Part shown: piece by piece, positions 1 through 32,300 of the stretch | Layout of the letters: each line of letters begins with the position of its first letter | How positions within the stretch are numbered: position 1 is the stretch's first letter | Assembly: GCF_032362555.1 (NCBI RefSeq) | Contig: NC_083526.1 | Span: 2,686,001 to 2,750,000, forward strand | Source of the DNA: Amyelois transitella | Lineage: Eukaryota; Arthropoda; Insecta; Lepidoptera; Pyralidae | DNA: 64,000 nucleotides | Direction of reading: 5' to 3' | Program-made: the position numbers and the translations under genes | The notes under the pieces: generated by a model | Databases searched by the model: none | Told to the model about the DNA's origin: nothing | The model's input: the letters and a program-made list of their open reading frames with translations, nothing else

Positions 1-1011
1 CACTCTCTGTGGTGATCCTTCTGCTGTTGCTATCACCACTCCAAGTTCATTTTCTGCTGTTGATAAATGGTACCAATGTATTTCTGTCATAGGAAGCTGG
101 ATGAAGGGATAAGAAAATATATCGAAATTGGAACAAAAGTTAATTTAACTTTAGTAATACTTTTCTTAACTTAAGACTTAATTAGATTAGGTTTTAATAA
201 GTGGAGAAATGACCATGTAGAAATAGGATTTCTTTTATAAAATCAGTATAGTGGGAAAATTTCTCGAAGAAACTAATTAAGAGATCTGTGTAACTTACAT
301 TAGTTAGTTACCTAGCATAAGTAAGATAACTAAGACATTCAAATAATTAACCAAAACCTAAGGCCTATCTCAAGCAGGCCTCCTTCAACAAGCAACTTAA
401 TAAAAAAGGATACAACTCTTGCCAGTATAACATCACCCGGTCGGAAACATTTATACGGGTCTATTCTGTCTTTGTCTGTAGATTTTATGTCTTCTTTCTT
501 CAGCACTCCTCGATAAGGTCTCACAAGCACTGAAGGTCCCACACACAAGATTACACATTGTACCATTCTTGAGTTTACCACTGTTACTTTGGCAGTCACT
601 ATATCACCGGTTTTTGGCAGTATACTTGGTGTTCTTGGGCTTTCTACTGATACAATGGTAATCTGCAAATAAACAACAAGTTTTGTATCATGCAAATTGA
701 ATGGGTGATAACTTGAAAATAGTGGTAGATACATAAAGTTTAACTCTTTAAGAACTTTATCTTTTGTGTATGGGTGTTCGCAGGATCAGAAAATAGTTGT
801 GGCATACATGATCATTGGTTTTTAATAACTTTGTATTACTCACTTTTGTTTTTTCATCTTCCTCCATTTTCAACACACCAGCCAAAGCAGCATATATATA
901 CCCTTTCAATTCATATGTTCCTGGTCCAGATATGAATTCTTTATTCAATAAACATAATCTCATACCGGGTATACATATTTTACCTATGTCTTTTAGCTTT
1001 TCTGGATCCAT
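1..1011 (-). CDS. EXOSC1: Exosome complex component CSL4 (EXOSC1), 3' end outside window
   Basis: Csl4 is a cap subunit of the RNA exosome, the 3'-to-5' RNA decay and processing machine of nucleus and cytoplasm. Three exons are seen: 1011-844 (56 codons, ATG at 1011), 662-414 (83 codons) and 96 to the window edge (32 codons visible), all joined in phase 0. Exon 1 carries the N-terminal exosome domain (CIPGMRLC, then GPGTYELKGYIYAALAG). Exon 2 carries the S1-type RNA-binding fold (GDIVTAKVTVVNSR, then RGVLKKEDIKSTDKDRIDPY and FRPGDVILARV). Exon 3 continues with STAENELGVVIA, matching the family's TTAENELGVV stretch. The exon 3 acceptor is a choice: CAG just before 96 keeps phase 0 and the conserved frame, whereas the AG at about 79 breaks it. 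The C-terminal exon(s) lie left of the window. The gene is head-to-head with COPA. Identification is secure; the exact exon 3 start is less so. Confidence 0.9.
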
Positions 1012-1491
1012 TGTTTATTTTCGAAGGTTATTATGGTTATAATTAGAATATATATTTACGGGAAGAATAGTGCGATCTGTTAAAATCAATAGTTTACCAA
1101 GATTTAAAACAATACTAATTTTAAAAACATTTCTTTGACTTTCCCCTTCTTTATTAATAAATTTCACACTACTAGTTTCCACTCAACAATACAACACAAA
1201 GCCAGCAAACACGGCAGCAAACACGGCACGGCAAGCAAGATTGAGGTTACTTTAATGTTATGACATTTTATTTTTTTATTACTAGATAGCAAAAGCAAAC
1301 AACTAAATCCCCTGGACCCACTGTGGTGGAACTGGAATGGGACCACAGAATGTAAAACAAAACGCAATTAACGTAAAACGTGTCACGTCAGCCGGTGCGA
1401 TTTGTCAATTTGACATTAGAATTGATTGCTTTCATTTTATGGCCTGTTTTAATATATTTTCGGCATTTAATTCCAAGAAATATTGGTGAAA
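1012..1491. promoter_or_regulatory. Divergent promoter region between EXOSC1 and COPA
   Basis: Only 480 bp separate the EXOSC1 start codon (minus strand) from the COPA start codon (plus strand), so both 5' UTRs and promoters must lie here. No TATA box is obvious at a plausible place for either gene, as is common for housekeeping promoters. A short tandem motif, GCAAACACGGCA, occurs twice around 1205-1230. A CACGTCA element lies at 1384. Transcription start sites cannot be fixed from sequence alone. Confidence 0.6.
1384..1390 (-). promoter_or_regulatory. TGACGTG element (UPRE / CrebA-XBP1 type)
   Basis: CACGTCA on the plus strand reads TGACGTG on the minus strand, the core bound by XBP1/ATF6 and by CrebA/Creb3-type bZIP factors. 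It sits about 100 bp upstream of the COPA start codon. Secretory-pathway genes, including COPI subunits, are known targets of these factors in other animals, so a role in COPA control is plausible. A 7-mer can occur by chance. Confidence 0.4.
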
Positions 1492-24199
<22,708 letters not shown>

Positions 24200-24257
24200 T
24201 ATGAGGACAAATATAAGGTCATGCTGGCGTACATTATCGATTATTGTAAGGTTATAG

Positions 24258-24263
24258 AATAAA
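24258..24263 (+). terminator. COPA polyadenylation signal
   Basis: AATAAA 59 bp after the COPA stop codon, followed by a T-rich stretch (TTTATTTTGTTTTATTGTTT). It gives a very short 3' UTR. Confidence 0.7.
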
Positions 24264-24721
24264 GTTTATGTATTAACGTTTATTTTGTTTTATTGTTTTG
24301 CTTATTGAGTAGTTAGAGGAGTGCGGAGATGTGTTGCTATTGCAAAGTCAAAAAGTTTAGATATGTATTGGCATCAGCAAAAGTTGAATGTATACCTATT
24401 CATAGAAGATGTTCCTAAAGTTAATTTGATCGTTGTTGGTGTCTGTACTTACATTCCAGTCTTAGACTATAAAATTAAAAATAATAAGTGCATGCTTAGG
24501 TGGCTTAGTGTCATTAAATAATAACATCTACCTACAAAAAACAGTGACTGATTTTGTTATTAAGAAGTATTTGTCCTCCTCAACTGTCTAATGGCTTCAA
24601 CTCTGAGCAGCGCTCGCCCTACCGGCCACGTTTTTATTTTATTTTGAGTATCAAACTTTTTGTAATAAAAATCAAAACGCAAGCATAAAAACTATATAGA
24701 AAAATTAGCTGCATGTCGTAG

Positions 24722-24850
24722 GTATGTGGTGTAGCAGATATCGGAAAAGATGTATTAGGGCTTATAATTTGTGCCCTCTGTGTCAAAGATAAGTATGAGG
24801 TCATGCTGGGGTACTATATCTATTATTGTAAGATTATAGAATAAACGTTT
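24722..24850 (+). pseudogene. Copy of the COPA terminal exon end with acceptor and poly(A) signal
   Basis: After an AG at 24720-24721 the COPA frame reads [18 protein letters not shown], then LCVKDKYEVMLGYYIYYC and KIIE, with a stop at 24842-24844. The source reads [20 protein letters not shown] and then FQR. The copied DNA continues through the 3' UTR, including TCATGCTGG and AATAAA at 24840. Entry in phase 0 would be compatible with COPA exon 21. It could be a decayed duplicate or an alternative last exon; nothing here shows that it is used. Confidence 0.75.
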
Positions 24851-25819
24851 CGTTTTATTCATTTGGTTATAAGTAATTAAGAGCATGATAATATGTAAAA
24901 GCAAGGTCACCTCATTAGCAAAAGTATATTTTTATTAAAGCATAGATAGATGATTTATTTGTATTGCATAGGTAAATCACTTTTTTATCCCTTCCGGGGT
25001 TATTGATATTTCGAAGCAAGTATTCTTAAGTTGTACTAATTCCTTTGCAATTGTATGTAATTTCACTTTTGCCAGTTTAAAGGTGGCTAAGTGAAATTAA
25101 TTATATTTATTAATGTGTGTTTTTAATAGGTTATAAACAATGTTTGTCATATAGAGATAGATTATATAATAATCTCTCTATCTCATGATGGCGTGTTCCC
25201 AGTTGCACCCTCTGTGATTAAGCTTCAGGGCCGGGGTCCGCTTTCTCATATAATATAATAATTAAAACATTTTAAGACGATTTCAGTGTGAGCATTTGCA
25301 ATACATCCTACCTTTTGGGTTGCGCACAATTATACCTCTATAAATATTATACTGAGCTCGACCGCTCAACATTCAATAAAATTGTAAGTTCTAACATTAG
25401 CATTAACATATTTGTGGGTTTATTTGCCATGTAAGAACTATGAGCATTAAAAAATATATTTACTTTCTAAATTTCAGTATTGGGATTTATACTTATATTA
25501 TTTATCATAAAGATTGGTAGAACCACAGGTCTCCAGAGAAATTCCATAAGTATTTAATTGTATATTTATAATAAATTAGCACCTAAAAACACATTTAACA
25601 TAATTGTATAGATTTATTCTAGTTTGATGTAAAAAATAGTATTATTATAAATGATTTATACGTCGTCAGCAGGCTTTTCTTCTTTAGTCCTGTAACAAGC
25701 ATCAATTTATTATTTTACCTATAGAATAGTCACGCCGCGGCAGTCTTAATTACTTTGTAAAAATAATTCGCAACGTGCTTCGACAATTTCACAAATATCC
25801 ACAACATGCCGTTTGGTGT

Positions 25820-26015
25820 CTGGTACTAAAGAATAGGACCACTCCATGTCTTTCCCATAGATGACGTAAAAGGCGACTAAGGCATAAGCAAATAAACTTG
25901 GGATTCTCCTTGTAGGCGCTGGGCTAGCAACCTGTAACGTAGACTTTTGGTTTTTAAGACTGTTTGCTCTGTCTACCCTGCAAGGGATATAGACGAGATT
26001 ATGTATATGTATGTA
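25820..26015 (-). repeat. Dispersed repeat family A, internally deleted
   Basis: AGAATAGGACCACTCCATGT to CCCTGCAAGGGATATAGACG with the middle AATCTCAATT segment missing. Confidence 0.7.
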
Positions 26016-26336
26016 TATATTCAAACATTTTTCCTCAAAACTTTTATCTTCACTGCTTCCAGTATAGAGGCGTTCTACTTCAAGCGTCATATTTATGTAA
26101 GTTTGTTTGTTACCTTACAACGCGTTATCTATTGAACCAATCTTCTTATAGGCATATATATAATTTAGAGTGGAGAAGGACATCTTTAGGTAAAAACTAA
26201 AGTTCCCGTGGATTTTCGAAAAACCTGTATTACATACCTTTTGAGGTGGCGCTAAATTCGCGCGGGCGAATCTGCGGGTAAAAGGTAGTTAAACAATAAA
26301 CTTGAAAATTTGAACATACCTATACAATTATTATAC

Positions 26337-29300
26337 TTACTCCAATACTAACCTCTTATTGAGCAAGTCCTGTATCTCATCGAACGTTTTTCCCTTGGTC
26401 TCTGGTAACAACGTGGCGGAGAATATGAAGCCGATGCCGCAGCACACGGCTAGTATCCAGAACGCCGTGTAAATACCGTAAGATGCCGCCACGTCTCGGA
26501 AGAACCTAGGGGAATGTGAAGAATAGAAACCTGAATTGTTATTACGGTTTTTTTTTGCATGGAATTTTACAGTCAGAGAAATATACCTACGGCCCTGTTT
26601 ATATGTACAAACTTATATAGAAGAGGGAGATCAACTACTAAAGTTACTACTAGCACCTAGGTCATAACTGAAAATCAGCGTATTGCTCTATAGCCTAATA
26701 AATTCGTTGAGTTGTGACCTTTTTGTATTGCTGCAACTCACACCCTAATTATTTTGTATTCCATATGAAATTGTTAATTGGGTGTAGCAAATCAATTAAT
26801 GAATTATTTGTCTATCTATTAAAATTCTTTGCACTTTTTTACTTATTTTAAAATCATTCGTTACATTCACGGAAAATCAGATATAAACAAAATGTTATGA
26901 ATGGAAGATATTTGTTTTTATGTACTTGCAGATGCACAGATTATTTACTACCACTACTAGCCACATACCACCAACATATCAATATCTTAAGCAATATGTA
27001 TTTTTTTATAATAATAGATAATAATCATTATTATTCGTTGTGAGATACATGAGATAAATAAATTCATTAATTCACACCGTCGACGAAGAGGACGCATCGA
27101 CATGGCCAGCTTCTTACTAGAAAATAGCAAAAGGGTTATTAATCTGTTTGCTATTTTCTAAAGGTTGACTGGTAGATAATGCTATTAGCATTGTGCCCAC
27201 TTATTGTACCTTTGAGTCTCAATAAAGATTTAATTTAGTAAATAAATTGATTTATCACATACAAGAGACTTTGTATTTAAATCAAGAGAATCATTAAGAC
27301 TAAAAACTGAACGAGGCCTTTCAGTCTTTCAACACAGCTGACTCTGTCTTCCCTGCAAAGGCGTGACTATATGTATGTATGTATGCAAAATACTACCCCG
27401 CAAGGGATAAAACCACGACTATATGTTTGTATGCAAGAGACATTGTATTTCAATAGAACAATCACCTGGTCCATATGAAGCCCGCTAGCCAGCACATGAA
27501 CGAGCAGATACCGCTGGCGAGGCACTTGCTCTTCACGGGGAACATCTCCGCCACCAGGATCCATGGCACTGGACCCACACCTGTCAGGACATGTTTGATG
27601 TTAAATAAATAAATAAACATATACGGAACAAATTACACAGATTAACTCAATCTGTGTAATTTTTCCCGTGTATGTAGTAAGTACCCTCGAAGTAAGTTCG
27701 AAACTTGTGTTACGAGATGCTAATTCAACGATATTATATTTAATAATAAATATTTAAATAGATATACGTCCAAGATTGAGACCAATAGGAGAAAGTTCGT
27801 TTCTCTTTATGTCAAAAGTAAAAACGCAAAGTTTTGTCGGTAGGGTTATCAACTATGTAATATAAATATCGAGGAGTATAGTTATAGTAGAGTAGAGTAA
27901 TAGATTTTTTTTTTGGATTTTTTTTTGTTGGCAGGAGGTATTACTAAAAAATTGCTATGTGTATCACAAAAAGTGACAACCTCCTATCTTTTTCTTTTAT
28001 GTACTCTTCGAAAATCCTTTTTCGTGATGTAAAAAGTCCGGGAGATTTCACTTGCTCTCTGCGAGCCGGAATATTTTAATTATTTTTTGGTCTTCTACAA
28101 GGAGAATCCCAAAATTTCGAGAGAGTTGGAGATCTTAGTTAACTCTTATACTAACCCAGAGTGAAGAGAATCATGTAGATGATAAGGCACAGCAGCGGTA
28201 GGAAGGTGACCGACGACATATCATATTTGTAGTACGAGTCGAGTAGAGCGTACACCCCGATTAAAAACTGTAATCAGACAAAAATAGGTATCATAGAATT
28301 CGAAATATAAAGTTGGTTGACTAAACAGATATACAAAGAGTGAGAGTGTAGCTCTGTCTACCCCGCAAGGGATATAGACGTCATTATATGTATGTATGTT
28401 GTCTTCATTCCCATAACATCTTTAAAATTTTTGCCACGAATTGTCTGTAGTACAATGTTACGTCCCACCCGATGGATGTGATACCATAAGGTTTTATATT
28501 GAATTGATGAATTTCATCATGAGATTTATTTAAATGCGCAGAAAACTGCGTGTGATGCGAGACGATGACACATTGTTACTATATATTCAGGTATATAATT
28601 TCAATTGTCTTATTACGATTTTTATGGTTGGTACATACCTACCTACTAAGTTGTCGACTATTCAAAAACAAGTATATTTTATTTTTAAAAGAAATCTGAA
28701 GTGAAACTTGGCATATTTTTTGCCACAAGTAAGACCAAAGTAAGAACTTTAAAAAAAAAATTCTTTTCTGAGTATCGACACTTTTGCAGAGTTCATTATC
28801 CCTAGAAGTTGATGTCCTTTTTCTAGTAATTTTCCATAGTCAAGGCAATCAACATTCTCCAAAGCTGGATTAGATTAACAACTCGCCTCTCCACATTAGT
28901 CAAACCATATTATTAATGGCTAGCCGTAATATAATTGTAGCCTGTCAATAATAAATAACAGTATTGACATAGGTTTATAGGGACCAGTTACACAGAACGG
29001 GCTAGACTTGAACTAAGGTAGGTTTTGAGACATAAAGGATATGAAGTTGAAGGTAGGTAATGTACCTATTTTGTAAATAGAACTACCTACATATGAAATG
29101 TTGCATGTTTAAAAAAAAAATTGTATACGTCGAAAAAAAAAAATATTTTTTTCTATCTATTAGTGTCTGAGTAAGTGAATATTGTATGATATTTTTGCGA
29201 ACGAAGATTCTGCCATCAGATGAAGACTTTTTTCATCTTGACTTTTGTAACATCGGGAACTTGGATATTTTCCATTTTGGCCACAGGATCCGGGCACTAA

Positions 29301-32300
29301 ATAAATCCCGAGACCCGAATTCTTCTATTGAATAATAATTAGTAAGACCTTTCAAAGTCTGACCTTTGGGAAGTGGACATCAATTATGTTTTTTTAATTA
29401 CTCAAAACTTTCATTTAGAATTAATGCCTGCTAAAATAACAATAGTGAGTTGAGTTTTCAACAGAGCGGATCGAATAGGTACCTACTTACAAACTTTTTA
29501 CTTTAACGATTGTCATGTCACGATGTTTTAAGAAGTTTGTTCTGGTCAGGTCAGCCTTGACCTCCACGTAATGAAGTATTAACGTAGCAAGCAATGACCT
29601 TTGCTTTTGTTTTGCTTAGCGTAAATTATACATTCTAAGCGCTGGCGTATCTACAGACTATTTTTGGTAGGGGTTGGCCCTTCCCTTTTTATGCACTGAT
29701 ATTCTAAAGTTAAAGGAACATATTGTGAGGCAACATGCACATTCAGGTAACTAGATGTGTAAGCATGATCCAATATCGGTAAGGTTTCCCTTCAAAAGTG
29801 TAATAGCTTCGTGTTAAAACTTATCCAATTCAAGATCGTGATCACAAGGCGAGCCCCGGGTTCCATCAGGAGTCTTGAGGATGATGACATCGACTAGATA
29901 AACATTCAAGTAGGTATACTGTACGTAAGCTTACCAAGAATATGGTGAGGCCCAGTGAGGTGGTCCACATGAGGAGTTTCCTGCCAAGTTTGTCCACCAC
30001 CAGCGGAGTGACACAGCTGGTTACCACCTGAATCAATCAAAAAACAATAAAAGACACCCCAAAAATCAATTTTATAATCGTTGCCCTTGGTTACGTCCCA
30101 GAAAGTTGCATTGCCACGCTGGATCACAATGACTTTGACTCCACGGATACATTGACCACACGACCAGAGACTCTCCAATGTTTGTAAAAATGTTTATTTA
30201 CTCCTTCTTTGTTGTAACCTTTTCTCAATTTTTTTTGATAAGTCTTCCAATCTGAAGTCAATCTTCCTTTTTAATGTCACGGGACTTGATTTGTTACTAA
30301 CTTTCCTTTTACTTCCTTTCACACGATCCATCCATCTCGTCGGTTTTTTCCAAAAACCGTAACATAACGTTAAAAAATAGGTTTATTTTCTTCATAGGTA
30401 GGTGAAATTAACCCACCTGGACCACTCCCATGATGATGGTCCCGTCGGAAGCTGATATGGAGGTGCCCACTTTGGCCAGCAGTTCCTCCATGTAGAACAG
30501 CAGCACGTCGATGCCTGACAGTTGGAGCAACATCGCCAGGAATACGCAGATGCCTGTGATTACATTGAAACTGTAAAGTTTGATTGTTGTACGTTGTATC
30601 TACATACCACGCGCATCGAAGTTTAAATGAATCAATGAAAGAGATAGCAGCTGCCCCCGTAATACGGCACGCGCGACGCCGTTTTTATCGCGCGACAAAC
30701 TATCGCTCGGGACAGCGATAGATTTTGAAACCAAGCCGCCTTCGATATGATTGAATCGAAAATCACTGAAACCTTTTAGGACTACTTATAGATAAGCCCA
30801 CTTCCTAAAGTGACCACTTCCCAAAAGTACCTATAACATCCTAGACGAACGACTTTTTGTCAAAACTATATATCCTACCTAATGCTTTCACATTGCCTCT
30901 GGTGGCCCAAAGGTCCTGTATCCTGGGTTCCACCTGGAACTCCCTGGAGACCAGTGCCTGAAGACCCTCCAATTCAGGCTGGACGGCTTCCTTGCTGGAT
31001 CCTCGCAGCTTTTGGAGTACTGTTGATGCTTCTTCGTGACGACCTGTGAAAGTTCATTTTATAATCTTAGCGGTGTATATAGTTCTTAAGTACCTATGTA
31101 TATATATACATGTAGTCACGTCTTGAAAAAACCGATAGGCAATGCTCAGCTGTTTGAATTTCAAATAGTGATAGGTTGCTAGCCTATCGTCTTAAAGAAT
31201 AATCCCAAGTTTATATCTATGTTTTTCTTATAGGTATACAATATAACATCTCGATATTCTAGATCATGTAGGAGATCAAAAAAAGAGGCTCTCGACATTC
31301 AAAATCATAACCTCCTACATGATATTAAATGTCGAGAGGCTCCTTTTTAAATTCTATGGAACTACTTCATTGTTCAGTTAAGATTGAATTTCTGTCGAAA
31401 AAATTAAAAGTCGGAAGGTATGTAGAACAAGTTGTTTATCCCGATCTGCAACATAAAACATGTCAGGGATCGTAAGTTGGTTTAAAGAAGCTTTAGATAA
31501 ACATTCATCCACTGATGTTGCCACAGGATATTCATGACAAAAGACAATATTATTCCGATTTCTCTTCTTTATTTGTATAAAACATCATAACTAACCTTTA
31601 TACACCAAGAAGAACGGAGTCTCTGGTATGAACCAGGTGCAAGGCAGGTACAGTAGTGACAGGATCCCACCAGCGGCAGTCAGACCCCAGTACGAGGTGA
31701 ATGGTCCGATGGCGTAGGCGAGTAGGAAGCCCACGTTGATGAAAAGCAGGAATAGGGCACTGAGGGAGCCGCGTATTTTATCCTGGGGAAAGATGCATAA
31801 CTCTATTGCACACTATAATAATATCCTATTAGTAAGGTAGTATTAGCTGTTTACATACATATAATCACGTCTATATCCCTTGCGCTGTAGGCAGAACCAA
31901 CAGTCTTGTAAAGACTGATAGGCCACGTTCAGCTATTTGGTTTTACGATAGAATTGAGATTCAAATAGTGACAGGTTGCTAGCCCATCGCCTAAATGAAG
32001 AATCCCAAGTTTATAAGCCTACCCCTTAGTCGCCTTTTACGACATCCATGGGAAAGAGATGGAGTTGTACTATTCTTTTTTCAGATTGGTGTCGCTTCGT
32101 ATAAAAACCTGACTCACTCAGTCTAGGATTCATGGTCAAAAGCATACCCCGTACATATCCTCTCCAGAGGTGAGGATGCAACCGGGACAAAGCCCTGAGA
32201 AAGAAGTAAAGTTGTAATTCTACGATGATACGGAAGAATTAGAGAACCATGAGATCAACAGGAGTATCAACAGGAAATGTTGTTTCAGATTTAATATTTT

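Larger units (their letters stand above)
24264..26336. other. Spacer between COPA and the transporter gene (convergent 3' ends)
   Basis: AT-rich DNA with no recognisable gene. It holds the copy of the COPA 3' end at 24722-24850, a repeat at 24577-24655 shared with COPA intron 15, a segment at 25150-25225 (CTCTATCTCATGATGGCGTG) resembling 3325-3360, a family A copy, and candidate minus-strand poly(A) signals such as TTTATT at 25706. The rest shows nothing I can interpret. Confidence 0.6.

Noticed and set aside
25746..26090. 114-codon minus-strand frame
   Set aside because: It runs through a family A repeat; similar frames appear in other copies.
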